Source of the DNA: Anaerolineales bacterium
GTDB taxonomy: Bacteria > Chloroflexota > Anaerolineae > Anaerolineales > Villigracilaceae
Assembly (NCBI GenBank): GCA_016789025.1
Contig: JAEURC010000030.1
Span: 1-64,000 of the forward strand
Direction: 5' to 3'
DNA length: 64,000 bases
Positions 17,601-24,514 of the stretch are shown in pieces. The notes below the pieces were generated by a model. That model saw only the letters and a list, made by a program, of their open reading frames with translations. It did not search any database and had not been told where the DNA came from. The position numbers were made by a program, and so were the translations under genes. Position 1 is the stretch's first letter; each line of letters opens with the position of its first letter.

Positions 17601-17754
17601 GCCGAGTCACCCATTCGGCGTCAAAGCGGTCGCCGAGATTCCCATGAACGGCGTCGCGCCCGCCGTCGGCAACGCCATCCTCGACGCAATCGGCGTGAAC
17701 GTGGACGAAATCCCTGCCACGCCCGAACGCGTGTGGCGGGCGATGAAGAAGTGA
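14698..17754 (+). CDS. Fused iron-sulfur/molybdopterin subunit of a xanthine dehydrogenase family enzyme
   Basis: A 1018-residue fusion of small and large subunits of a molybdenum hydroxylase. Residues 1-80: ferredoxin-like fold whose normal C-x4-C-x2-C...C ligands are replaced (G-D38-E-G-G-L-S43-G-A-D46, fourth position G58). Residues ~84-155: second [2Fe-2S] domain, intact (Q-C-G-F-C-T-P and L-C-R-C-T-G-Y). Residues ~162-190: linker encoded by an octamer array. From ~195: Mo-binding halves, with G-G-G-F-G-G-K-Q, the R-G-Y-G-V-P-Q loop and G-A-T-D-L-G-T-G. Residues ~672-693 are a second array-encoded insert. Start ATG 14698 follows AAGGAA. The substrate is unknown. Works with the FAD subunit (10831) and XdhC (20381). 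Confidence 0.85.
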   Translation: MNITLTINSTKHEIDCAPSETLLSAVRRLGYYGVKFGDEGGLSGADTVLLNGKPVNAGSMLAAQAEGHLIVTIEALGEHPEQGWKKTDGLNPLQQAFVESGAIQCGFCTPAQILAAKALLEANPNPSEEQVREAISGVLCRCTGYLKPVQAVLKAARGAVDTETSTQVNTDPSEHGGDSPVYLPTYLPVSDTLVKTNVMPRIIVTPESQTWQTVGKPEKKVDAVKLVQGKPAFAADIDMRGMLYAKVLHAPHAHALIKKIDTTRAKELKGVAAVLTWQDIPRVVYSTAGQSDPIPGPLDTFSLDHKVRFVGDRVAFVAAESPEIAEKALTLIDVEYEILDSILDSREAMKPDAIRIHDEAEYVNFADSNPEKNLAAHIRIDIGDVEKGFKEADHIFEAEYEVPKAQQVSIEPHVCVTYWDEDDRLVIRTSTQVPFHVRRMLAPVLNLPVKRIRVVKPRIGGGFGGKQEVLMEDVPAHLTIATKRPVIYEYTREEEFIAARSRHPMRVKMKTGVKNDGTITANAMYALSDTGAYGCHALTVTGNTGHKAMALYVGDGEYRKSPNIQFYADVVYTNTPPAGAFRGYGVPQGYWPLDRHMEKIARALNLDPIDFRLKNTIRPGEYHPFSTAWNEGREPRPEIVQTVGLEQCVAQGRAAIAWDDKYGNEEWRKNVSSSKYQVSSEKPETLNVERGTPNIAKRRGIGVAFVMQGTAIPYLDMGGASIKMNDDGSFNLLVGATDLGTGSDTVLAQMAAEVLGVPLDDMICYSSDTDFTPFDKGAYASSTTYISGAAAVKAANIVAERIKVRAAMMLNREQTSEEGKQAYTSEEIRLENRMAVAPDGKSVSFADIALDSLHKNDQEQIMGVASYVSPVSPPPFAAQFAEVTVDTETGAVTVDKLVMAVDSGVIVNPLTASGQIEGGMTQALGYAVCEEMRFDDKGDAIERDLDRYHIFRADEMPELETIFVETFEPSHPFGVKAVAEIPMNGVAPAVGNAILDAIGVNVDEIPATPERVWRAMKK
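15182..15267. repeat. Octamer hairpin array forming the subunit-fusion linker
   Basis: Left arm of 8-mers (CAAGTACA, CAAGTAAA, ...) and right arm (CCTGTGTA, CTTGCCTA, CGTATTTA, CCTGTTTC) that is close to its reverse complement, with CGGAAACA/TGTTTCCG at the ends. It is translated in frame as the Thr/Ser/Pro/Leu-rich linker between the iron-sulfur and molybdenum parts. Confidence 0.8.
16711..16777. repeat. Heptamer hairpin array inside the molybdo-enzyme gene
   Basis: Four 7-mers TCAAGTT, CCAAGTA, TCAAGTT, TCAAGTG, a short spacer, then ACCTGAA, ACCTTGA, ACGTGGA, ACGTGGA, ACTCCCA forming an imperfect inverted copy. Read in frame as a Ser/Lys/Glu-rich loop. Confidence 0.85.
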
Positions 17755-18068
17755 TGGAATTTCAAGCGGTCATTCAACGAGCGGCTGAAATCCGCTCAAA
17801 ATACGCTCTGCTTGAACGCAAGCAATATGGCGCAGAATGGACAACCGAGGAACTCGCGCTCGGATTTGTCGGCGACGTTGGCGATTTGGCAAAATTAGTT
17901 GTTGCAATGCAAGGCAAACGCGAAATATCGGAAGCGCATGATAAACTCGCGCACGAACTTGCGGATTGCCTTTGGTCTGTTATCATTCTGGCGCAGGCGC
18001 ATCACATTGATCTCGAAACGGCGTTCCTGAAAACCATGGACGAGCTCGACAACCACATCAACAAGTAG
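17754..18068 (+). CDS. MazG-like nucleotide pyrophosphohydrolase
   Basis: A 104-residue all-helical protein with MazG-type features: E-L-A-L-G-F-V-G-D-V-G-D-L-A-K (about residues 38-52, the E-x-G-D-L helix) and H-E-L-A-D-C-L-W-S-V (about 71-80, the E-x-x-D metal-binding helix). Such proteins hydrolyse non-canonical or excess NTPs and commonly sit in stress or defence neighbourhoods. The start overlaps the stop of the molybdo-enzyme gene by one base (TGATG), so it is translated from the same message. Confidence 0.75.
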   Translation: MEFQAVIQRAAEIRSKYALLERKQYGAEWTTEELALGFVGDVGDLAKLVVAMQGKREISEAHDKLAHELADCLWSVIILAQAHHIDLETAFLKTMDELDNHINK

Positions 18069-18092
18069 CTAACAGGCGATGAAGGCAAGGGT

Positions 18093-18098
18093 ATAATT
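18093..18098 (+). promoter_or_regulatory. -10 hexamer for the DUF433/DUF5615 operon
   Basis: TATAAT 29 nt before the ATG at 18128; a start near 18105 leaves a leader with GAGGT as ribosome binding site. The -35 is weak. Confidence 0.5.
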
Positions 18099-18127
18099 AA
18101 GCGGTAAACAATTGCGAGGTAGTCAAA

Positions 18128-18349
18128 ATGACCTTCAAAAGAATCACCATCAATCCCGACGTGTTCAACGGCAAACCCTGCATCCGCAATTTGAGGTTCC
18201 CCGTCTCGCGGTTGCTTGGATTGCTTGCATCAGGCGAAACGCGCGAATCCATCCTCGAGTCTTACCCCTATCTCGAATCGGAGGATATTGATGAAGCCTT
18301 GATGTACGCGGCATCATTGGCGGAAGAAGAAGTCATCGAATTTGCCTGA
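18128..18349 (+). CDS. DUF433 antitoxin
   Basis: A 73-residue DUF433 protein: I-T-I-N-P-D-V-F-N-G-K-P-C-I-R-N-L-R (residues 6-23) is the defining motif, followed by a helix-turn-helix-like segment (V-S-R-L-L-G-L-L-A-S-G-E) and the Y-P-Y-L-x-x-x-D-I-x-x-A-L-x-Y-A helix. These proteins are antitoxins of type II systems with PIN-like toxins and usually repress their own promoter. Its stop overlaps the toxin start (TGATG). Confidence 0.85.
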   Translation: MTFKRITINPDVFNGKPCIRNLRFPVSRLLGLLASGETRESILESYPYLESEDIDEALMYAASLAEEEVIEFA

Positions 18350-18720
18350 TGAAATTCTTGATTGACATGCCCGCCTCGCCCGACCTCGTTGCGTGGCTTC
18401 AGGAACGAGGTCACGAAACCGTTCACGCGAAAAATATCAACCTTGAGACCGCGTCAGATTCCATCATTATGAATCGAGCGGCGACCGAAGAGCGGATCGT
18501 CATCACTGCCAACTTGGATTTCGGGACTTTATTGGCTCAAAGTAAAAGAGACACGCCGGGCGTCATATTATTTCGCGGCGGCAATTATTCGGAAGCGGAA
18601 ATGCGCGAACTGGTTGCGCGAGTTCTCGAAACAGTAAAACCCGATGCGCTAAAGCGCTCAATCGCCATCGTTGACAAACGACGAATCCGCGTTACGCGCC
18701 TCCCCCTAAAAAAACCATGA
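18349..18720 (+). CDS. DUF5615 PIN-like toxin
   Basis: A 123-residue DUF5615 protein with the PIN-like core: K-F-L-I-D-M-P-A-S-P at the start (first acidic residue D5), A-A-T-E-E-R-I-V-I-T-A-N-L-D-F-G (second acidic cluster, about residues 42-60) and G-V-I-L-F-R-G. Family members are predicted RNases acting as toxins with DUF433 antitoxins. Note the first motif reads D-M-P-A-S where D-E-N-L is more usual, so activity might be altered. It overlaps both the antitoxin upstream and the pyrophosphatase downstream (ATGA). Confidence 0.8.
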   Translation: MKFLIDMPASPDLVAWLQERGHETVHAKNINLETASDSIIMNRAATEERIVITANLDFGTLLAQSKRDTPGVILFRGGNYSEAEMRELVARVLETVKPDALKRSIAIVDKRRIRVTRLPLKKP

Positions 18721-20054
18721 GTAAAATCTTCGTCATCGGACACGTCAACCCCGACACCGACTCCATCGCCTCGGCGATGGGTTATGCGTGGCTTCTGCGC
18801 GAACGCGACGGCGGCGAGGCAGTCGCGGCGCGCGCGGGCGCGTTGAATCCGCAATCGGCGTGGCTGCTCAAACAATTGAAACTCGACCCGCCCGTCCTGC
18901 TCACCGACGCGTCGCCGCGCTTCGAATCGGTGATGCAAAGGCTCGACAGTCTGCGCCCCAACGCGCAACTCGGTCTCGCGTGGACTCTCGCCAGCAAGAC
19001 CGGCGGCATCGCGCCTGTTGTGGGCGACGACGGCAAACCCTACGGTCTCATCAACGGGCTGAGTCTCTTCAAATATTTTTCAGAAATCCTTGGTCCGCGC
19101 CCCGGCGATACCACCGTGCGCGAGATGATGTCTGCTCCGTGCCAAGACGCGGCGGATACCACCGTGCCGAGGTTCCCCGCCAGCGGTCATATCCGCGATT
19201 TTCTCAACCGCATCCTACGCGACGAAACCGATGAATATTGGGTCGTGGATGAAAACGGTTTATATCTCGGCATTGCGCGTCAGCGCGAGATACTCAACCC
19301 TCCCCGCTTGAAAATTATCCTCGTGGATCACAACGAACCGCGTCAGGCGATCGCCGCGCTCGAAGAAGCCGAACTACTCGAAATTCTGGATCATCACCGC
19401 CTCGGCAACCCGCACACCCACACCCCGATTCGCTTCACAGTGGACATCGTCGGCTCGACCTCGACTCTCGTCTCCGAGCAAACAGCGGAAGCGGGACTCT
19501 CCATGCCGCCCAGCCTCGCCGGCGCGCTTCTCGCGGGACTTCTGTCTGACACGCTCATTTTGACATCTCCCACCACCACGCAGAGAGACAAAGACGCCGC
19601 CGAGCGATTATCGCGCTGGGCATTCGTGGGCGGGAGTCCGCTCAAAGGCGAGACGGTCGACTCGTTCGGCAAAGCCCTGCTTTCTGCGGGCGCCGGTCTC
19701 TCGAACCGCGACCCGCACGAGATCGTCAGCACCGACATCAAGCAATACGAAGCGGGCGGATTCAAACTCGCCATCGCCCAAGCCGAAGTGACCGACCTGT
19801 TGCAACTTGCCGAACACCTCGCGCCGCTCACCAAAGCGCTCGATGAGCTCAAAGACAAGCGCGGACTCGACTTTGCCCTGCTCCTCATCACCGATATTGT
19901 GCGCGGCACCAGCAGGCTCATCGTCTCGTCCAATGCGCCGCCCGTTTTAGGCGACCTGCCCTACCCCCCGCTCGCCGACGGCACGCGCGACGCACAAGGC
20001 GTGGTTTCACGGAAGAAGCAGTTGCTGCCTGTGGTATTGGGGCTGTTGGAGTAA
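18717..20054 (+). CDS. CBS-domain family II (Mn-dependent) inorganic pyrophosphatase
   Basis: A 445-residue DHH-superfamily enzyme. H-V-N-P-D-T-D-S (residues 8-15) and the D-H-H motif (I-L-D-H-H-R, about 223-228) bind the metals; the C-terminal S-R-K-K-Q signature (about 432-436) marks family II pyrophosphatases. Residues ~70-195 hold a CBS pair inserted between the catalytic motifs, a form regulated by adenine nucleotides in characterised enzymes. It hydrolyses PPi to phosphate in the cytoplasm. The start overlaps the DUF5615 stop by ATGA, so a housekeeping gene is cotranscribed with a toxin-antitoxin pair. Confidence 0.88.
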   Translation: MSKIFVIGHVNPDTDSIASAMGYAWLLRERDGGEAVAARAGALNPQSAWLLKQLKLDPPVLLTDASPRFESVMQRLDSLRPNAQLGLAWTLASKTGGIAPVVGDDGKPYGLINGLSLFKYFSEILGPRPGDTTVREMMSAPCQDAADTTVPRFPASGHIRDFLNRILRDETDEYWVVDENGLYLGIARQREILNPPRLKIILVDHNEPRQAIAALEEAELLEILDHHRLGNPHTHTPIRFTVDIVGSTSTLVSEQTAEAGLSMPPSLAGALLAGLLSDTLILTSPTTTQRDKDAAERLSRWAFVGGSPLKGETVDSFGKALLSAGAGLSNRDPHEIVSTDIKQYEAGGFKLAIAQAEVTDLLQLAEHLAPLTKALDELKDKRGLDFALLLITDIVRGTSRLIVSSNAPPVLGDLPYPPLADGTRDAQGVVSRKKQLLPVVLGLLE

Positions 20055-20084
20055 CAAAAAATTCAGGTTCTACCGTTCTTAACG

Positions 20085-20205
20085 GGAGAACTCTTTTCAA
20101 ACACAAAGGACACGACGGTCACCAAGGAAAACCCGATGAAATCAAGGCTCTTTTTTTCCTTTGTGTACTTTGTGTCCTTCGTGGTGAGGCTCTTTCCCGT
20201 TAATT
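20085..20205. repeat. Nonamer hairpin element downstream of the pyrophosphatase gene
   Basis: Outer arms AACGGGAGAACTC and GAGGCTCTTTCCCGTT surround inner in-phase 9-mers CACAAAGGA, CACGACGGT, CACCAAGGA and the inverted TCCTTTGTG, TACTTTGTG, TCCTTCGTG. It is part of a 326-bp intergenic stretch (20055-20380) that contains only repeats. Confidence 0.75.
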
Positions 20206-20222
20206 ACGGGAGAGCCAAAATT

Positions 20223-20320
20223 CATAATCCCGAAGGGATGTAATGAATATAGATATACGGCGAATCTAAATCGCAATCCCGAAGGGATGGCATGATTGCT
20301 CAATACATCTGACACCCCTT
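20223..20320. repeat. Paired ATCCCGAAGGGATG hairpin repeats
   Basis: Two copies of AATCCCGAAGGGATG (20227 and 20274) with similar flanks, followed by a third, related ACCCCTTCGGGGTT hairpin near 20312. Too few and too short for a CRISPR array; best read as dispersed palindromic repeats. Confidence 0.6.
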
Positions 20321-20360
20321 CGGGGTTAGCGAAAAATTCATCCATTGCTAGAATCGTTTC

Positions 20361-20377
20361 ACTCCTTCGGAGTTTTT
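20361..20377 (+). terminator. Small terminator-like hairpin abutting the xdhC start
   Basis: Stem ACTCC-TTC-GGAGT followed by six T residues, ending 3 nt before the XdhC ATG. The stem is short (5 bp), but the T-tract is good. It may end transcription from the pyrophosphatase side or act as an attenuator. Confidence 0.4.
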
Positions 20378-20380
20378 TAG

Positions 20381-21175
20381 ATGACAATTACGATATACCA
20401 AGCCCTCGCAGACCTTCAAGCCAATAACGAATCTGCCGCGCTCTGCACGGTGACCAAGAGCGAAGGTTCGACGCCGCGTCATGTGGGGAGCAAGATGCTT
20501 GTGTACCCGGACGGCAAATTTATCGGCACGGTCGGCGGCGGGGATTTGGAACACCGCGTCCTCGATGAGGCATGGATGGCGATCAGCGACGGCAAGCCGC
20601 GCACGATTACCTACAACCTTGTTAATCCCAAGCGCGGCGACCCCGGAGTATGCGGCGGAACTGTGGAGGTATTTGTGGAACCGATTCTTCCTCCCGCGCT
20701 GATCGTCATCATCGGCGGCGGACACGTGGGCAAGGCAGTTGTGCATCTCGCCAAGTGGCTGGGATTCAGAGTCGCGGTCAGTGATGATCGCGCGGAGTTT
20801 TGCAACTCTGAATCGGTGCCAGGGGCAGACGCGTATTACCCAATTCCAATGGCGGAGTTGCCGAGTCAACTCAAAATGACGCGCCAAACTTTCCTAGTGG
20901 TAACCAGCCGTGGGTCCGGAGTTGACGCGGCGGGTCTGCCTCCGCTTCTCGAATCGAAGGCGGCATACGTCGGTGTGATCGGCTCGAAACGCAGATGGTT
21001 GACGACGGTCAAGGCGTTGAAAGAAAAAGGTGTGTCGGATGAATTGATCGCGCGCGTCCACTCGCCAATGGGTTTGGAGTTGAACGCCGAAACGCCGGAG
21101 GAAATCGCGGTGAGCATCATGGCGGAGATTTTGATGCTGCGCGACAAAGGGACGGGAAAGATGATGAAAGATTAA
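20381..21175 (+). CDS. XdhC/CoxI family molybdo-enzyme maturation factor
   Basis: A 264-residue protein with an XdhC_CoxI N-terminal domain (A-A-L-C-T-V-T-K-S-E-G-S-T-P-R-H, about residues 19-34, and F-I-G-T-V-G-G-G-D-L-E) and a Rossmann-type C-terminal domain (V-I-I-G-G-G-H-V-G-K-A-V, about 109-120). XdhC proteins bind molybdenum cofactor and help its sulfuration and insertion into xanthine-dehydrogenase-type enzymes. It therefore probably serves the FAD and FeS/Mo subunits encoded 3-9 kb upstream. No ribosome binding site is visible; the start is directly preceded by a hairpin and T-tract. Confidence 0.85.
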   Translation: MTITIYQALADLQANNESAALCTVTKSEGSTPRHVGSKMLVYPDGKFIGTVGGGDLEHRVLDEAWMAISDGKPRTITYNLVNPKRGDPGVCGGTVEVFVEPILPPALIVIIGGGHVGKAVVHLAKWLGFRVAVSDDRAEFCNSESVPGADAYYPIPMAELPSQLKMTRQTFLVVTSRGSGVDAAGLPPLLESKAAYVGVIGSKRRWLTTVKALKEKGVSDELIARVHSPMGLELNAETPEEIAVSIMAEILMLRDKGTGKMMKD

Positions 21176-21254
21176 CGTCATTGCGAGGAGGCGACAGCCG
21201 ACGAAGCAATCTCCAACCCGTGACGGAGATTGCTTCGCTTCGCTCGCAATGACG
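21176..21254. repeat. Dispersed hairpin repeat with CGTCATTGCGAG ends
   Basis: A 79-bp imperfect palindrome with ends CGTCATTGCGAG and CTCGCAATGACG and inner arms GAAGCAATCTCC/GGAGATTGCTTC. It starts directly after the xdhC stop. Elements of this appearance are dispersed in many bacterial genomes. Confidence 0.85.
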
Positions 21255-21327
21255 AAAAGAAACCTGTGAGGTCTTTTCACGTAGAATAGAATATAATAAA
21301 AACAACGTTCTTCAAAAGGAGAGAATC

Positions 21328-22371
21328 ATGGCTAGAATTTTTGACGTTATTGAATATCCAAATGAAATGCGGGATGAGATCGTGCATCGCTTCCCCGAGA
21401 CGGGCATTGGCGATTATCGCATCGGCTCGCAGGTGATCGTGCGCGAGTCGCAGGCGGCAGTGTTCTTCCGCGACGGCAACGCGCTGGACGTGTTCGGCGC
21501 GGGCAGGCACACCATTGCCACCGCGAACATCCCGAAGTTGATTGACCTGATCGGCAAGGCGTTCAACGACCGCACACCCTTCCCCGCGGAAGTGTATTTC
21601 GTTTCGCTCAAAGAATTTGCAAATGAAAAATGGGGCACGCCCCAACCGATCATCGTGCGTAACCCCGGTATGGGACTCGGCGTCGCGTTGTTGCAAGGGT
21701 TTGGAACGTATTCATTCCAAGTGAAAGACCCGCAACAGTTCGTCACGCAAGTTGTCGGCGCGCAAGGTTCGTATCGCACGGCAGACATCGAAGAGCGCTT
21801 GAAGACCATGTTGCTCTCGAAATTGCAGGATGCGCTCGGCGAGACGACCGCCGCCAAAAGCGTCGTGGACCTGATCGGGCTGACCGAAGAGATCGGCGCC
21901 GCCGTCCGCGCGAAGTCGCAGGATGACTTCGAAGCGCTCGGCATGGTATTGAAGTCGTTTTACATTGGAAACCTCAAACCCTCCAGCAAGTCGGCGCAGG
22001 AATTACGCGACATGGGCATGCTCGACATGGCAACCTACACCCAACTGCAAGCCGCAGACGCGATGCGCGACGCCGCGCAAAACGAGGGCGGCGGAGCGGG
22101 TCTCACTGCGGGAATCGGCGCGGGCATGGGCATCGGCAACATTATGGGGCAGGCATTGCAAGGCGGTTTCCAAAATGCCGCGCCCGGCGGCGGAGCCGCA
22201 GGCGGCGCAAAAATGCCAGACGTGATGACTCCCGCCGAAGCCGCGCAGTTCATGAAAGTTACTGAATCCGATATTATGGACGCGATCAACGACGGAAGCC
22301 TGAAAGCCAAGAAGGTCGGCAAGGCGTTCCGCATTAGCAAGGATAACCTTGAAGCGTTCATGAATAGTTAA
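21328..22371 (+). CDS. SPFH-domain protein with C-terminal excisionase-type helix-turn-helix
   Basis: A 347-residue soluble protein. Residues ~15-240 form an SPFH/band-7-like domain (G-S-Q-V-I-V-R-E-S-Q-A-A-V-F-F-R-D-G about 33-50, then the I-E-E-R-L-K-T-M-L helix), of the YdjI-like group without a membrane helix. Residues ~250-295 are Gly/Ala-rich. Residues ~300-347 match a MerR/excisionase-type DNA-binding fold (M-T-P-A-E-A-A-Q-F-M-K-V, then L-K-A-K-K-V-G-K-A-F-R-I). In this protein class such a segment may bind another protein rather than DNA. Start follows AAAGGAGAG. It is followed by a strong bidirectional terminator. Confidence 0.8.
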   Translation: MARIFDVIEYPNEMRDEIVHRFPETGIGDYRIGSQVIVRESQAAVFFRDGNALDVFGAGRHTIATANIPKLIDLIGKAFNDRTPFPAEVYFVSLKEFANEKWGTPQPIIVRNPGMGLGVALLQGFGTYSFQVKDPQQFVTQVVGAQGSYRTADIEERLKTMLLSKLQDALGETTAAKSVVDLIGLTEEIGAAVRAKSQDDFEALGMVLKSFYIGNLKPSSKSAQELRDMGMLDMATYTQLQAADAMRDAAQNEGGGAGLTAGIGAGMGIGNIMGQALQGGFQNAAPGGGAAGGAKMPDVMTPAEAAQFMKVTESDIMDAINDGSLKAKKVGKAFRISKDNLEAFMNS

Positions 22372-22373
22372 TT

Positions 22374-22401
22374 ACTGCGTATTGCGTACTTCGTAATTCG
22401 C
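22374..22401. repeat. Heptamer array (left arm)
   Basis: ACTGCGT, ATTGCGT, ACTTCGT, AATTCGC in phase directly after the SPFH stop. It is the inverted counterpart of the array at 22621-22648. Confidence 0.75.
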
Positions 22402-22446
22402 GGCAAACAAAAAGACTCTCCACGATGGAGAGTCTTTTTGTTTGCC
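22402..22446. terminator. Strong bidirectional intrinsic terminator
   Basis: A perfect 21-bp inverted repeat with a 3-nt CGA loop. The GC part GACTCTCCA/TGGAGAGTC is flanked by AAAAA and TTTTT, so it works for the SPFH gene on the plus strand and for the convergent NAD(P)H-hydrate repair gene on the minus strand. Confidence 0.9.
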
Positions 22447-22597
22447 CTCTTGCAAAAGCCGTTTTTGCCACAGAGATCACAGAGAAAAAGAGAATTTTCC
22501 GAACTGCCCCGATGTACTTGCGGGGGCAAAGGTCTCTGTGGACTCTCCCGAAGGGCATCGGGACGATGTGTGGCTGAGAAAGACACACTTATGCAGT
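22445..22597. repeat. Nonamer MITE-like element, interrupted copy
   Basis: Begins CCTCTTGCAAAAG, continues with CACAGAGAT, CACAGAGAA, AAAGAGAAT and ends near CACTTATGCAG. It matches the element at 43408-43516 but carries extra inserts around 22498-22530 and 22545-22565. Confidence 0.75.
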
Positions 22598-22620
22598 GTA
22601 AGAACCGCAACATGAATGTT

Positions 22621-22648
22621 GCATTACGCAATACGCAGTACGAAATAT
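22621..22648. repeat. Heptamer array (right arm)
   Basis: GCATTAC, GCAATAC, GCAGTAC, GAAATAT in phase; reverse complement of the 22374-22401 family. It ends 4 bp before the stop of the minus-strand gene. Confidence 0.75.
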
Positions 22649-22651
22649 TTT

Positions 22652-24268
22652 TTACTCCAAATCGCTCAACACGTCGGAGATCGAATTCAATACGTCGCTC
22701 GCCATGACCGAGGCAGTTGCGCCAAGATCGTCTGCGGCGTAGAGACCGGCTTGCGCGTGGATCCATGCGCAAGCGACTGCCGCGTCGTACGCGTCGAGTC
22801 CCTGCGCGCGCAGACCGACGATAAGACCGGCAAGCACGTCGCCTGTCCCTGCGCGGGCAAGCGCGGGAGAAGCAACTGGGATAATCGTTGTCTTTCCATC
22901 GGGCGCCGCAATCACTGTAAACGCGCCTTTCAGCACGACAACGTGCCCCCATTCTTTGGCAAATTTGCTTGCAATTGCTTGCCGATCCTCTTGAATTTCC
23001 TCTTTCGATAACCCGGTCAGCGCGGACATTTCGCCGGGGTGCGGAGTGAGAATCGCGGGCGCGGGAAGTTTCGCGTGCCAGTCTTTGACCTGCGCAAGCA
23101 GGCGCAGACCGTCCGCGTCCACAACTGTCGGCGGCAATGAATTTTTCTCCGCTTCTTTTGAATCGCTTTCTTCATGCACAAAACCGATCGCGGGTTTTTT
23201 CGGCGTTGATTTGCCAGCCAACAGGTTTTCGATGAATTCTTTCGTCGTGTTTTCCGTTCCCAAGCCGGGACCGATCAACAAAGCGGTTGCGCGCTCGACA
23301 TTTTTCAACAACACTTCGGATGCGCTGGATGAGATCACGCCAGTGGAGTGCGGGAGCAAAACCCACGTCGCTTCGGGAACCTGACCTGCGACTGCTCCGT
23401 GAATGGACGCGGGGATCGCCAATTGGACCAATCCCGCTCCCGCACGATACGCCGCCTCTCCCGCAAGGACGACCGCCCCGGTGTAGTTGACGGATCCCGC
23501 CGCGATGAGCGCCGTACCAAATGTCCCTTTGTGCGAATCGAGGGCGCGCTCCGGTAAAAGCGCGGAGACAGAATCTTCATCCACTACTTCTGTTTGTAAA
23601 TTTTTGAGCGAGGGCAGGTCAACGGGCAAGCCAATGTCCACAACTTTCAACTCGCCAACATACTCGAACGCGGGCAATTTCAACAATCCCTGTTTGACCG
23701 CCGCCATGGTGACGGTTATATCCGCGTGGATGGTTTCATCCGCAACTTCACCTGAATCGCAATCAACGCCTGACGGACAATCCACTGCGATCACCAGCGG
23801 AGACTCATCGAGGCTTTCCAGCAAGTCATTGACTTCAGAAAGCAATTCGGCAACTTCTTTTTTCAACGGCAATTTAATACCTGTGCCAAGAACGCCATCG
23901 AGGAGAACATCGGCGGTTTCGAGGAAAGAGGAAAGATGAAAGAAGGAGTCGTCTTTTTCTGAGGGAATAATCTGCCCGCCCGCTTCGGTAAAGCGTTTAA
24001 TGAGATCGTCTTTTTTTCGTTTAACAAGGAACGCGCTCGCCTTCCAGCCTTCTTCGGCAAGAGCGGTCAACGCGACAAGGGCATCGCCTCCGTTGTTGCC
24101 CGGACCAACCAAGCCGACGATCTCAAGCTGTTCTTCATCAACGAAAAGATCGGCAACGACTTCCGCCAACCCCTGACCGGCGTTTTGCATCATTTGATCG
24201 AAGGTCAAGCCTTTTGAGTCGGCTTCCTTTTCGATGGCTTGCATTTGTGAGACAGTGACAAGTTTCAT
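22652..24268 (-). CDS. nnr: Bifunctional NAD(P)H-hydrate epimerase / ADP-dependent NAD(P)H-hydrate dehydratase
   Basis: A 538-residue metabolite-repair enzyme. The N-terminal YjeF_N epimerase domain (residues ~1-220) shows V-G-P-G-N-N-G-G-D-A-L, D-G-V-L-G-T-G and V-D-C-P-S-G-V-D. The C-terminal ribokinase-like dehydratase domain (~240-538) shows L-T-P-H-P-G-E-M-S (about 410) and the A-R-A-G-T-G-D-V-L-A-G nucleotide-binding signature. It converts damaged NAD(P)HX back to NAD(P)H in two steps. Length and domain order are as in bacterial Nnr. The 3' end is shared with the bidirectional terminator region; no partner genes are adjacent. Confidence 0.92.
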   Translation of the reverse strand: MKLVTVSQMQAIEKEADSKGLTFDQMMQNAGQGLAEVVADLFVDEEQLEIVGLVGPGNNGGDALVALTALAEEGWKASAFLVKRKKDDLIKRFTEAGGQIIPSEKDDSFFHLSSFLETADVLLDGVLGTGIKLPLKKEVAELLSEVNDLLESLDESPLVIAVDCPSGVDCDSGEVADETIHADITVTMAAVKQGLLKLPAFEYVGELKVVDIGLPVDLPSLKNLQTEVVDEDSVSALLPERALDSHKGTFGTALIAAGSVNYTGAVVLAGEAAYRAGAGLVQLAIPASIHGAVAGQVPEATWVLLPHSTGVISSSASEVLLKNVERATALLIGPGLGTENTTKEFIENLLAGKSTPKKPAIGFVHEESDSKEAEKNSLPPTVVDADGLRLLAQVKDWHAKLPAPAILTPHPGEMSALTGLSKEEIQEDRQAIASKFAKEWGHVVVLKGAFTVIAAPDGKTTIIPVASPALARAGTGDVLAGLIVGLRAQGLDAYDAAVACAWIHAQAGLYAADDLGATASVMASDVLNSISDVLSDLE

Positions 24269-24514
24269 ATTTTACTCCAATTGATGGCCGGATTCTACTG
24301 CAAACATCATGAGCAAGAAGAGATTCAATCCGCTCTCTAACAAAACTCCAATCTCATGTCCAACAAAGGCGACCGCAAGCGCGCCGATCTGCCTATGCTA
24401 TACTTGAATCAAATAGTATATGGGAAGCGACCCGAATACAACCGCAAACGAGACTTCAGGAAAGATGCTGGCATTGGGAGGAAAACTTGCAAACTCACTC
24501 AATGGAAGGTACTC

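Noticed and set aside
20223..20320. Short CRISPR array
   Set aside because: Only two similar 15-bp palindromic units plus one related hairpin, unequal spacing and no cas genes in the window.
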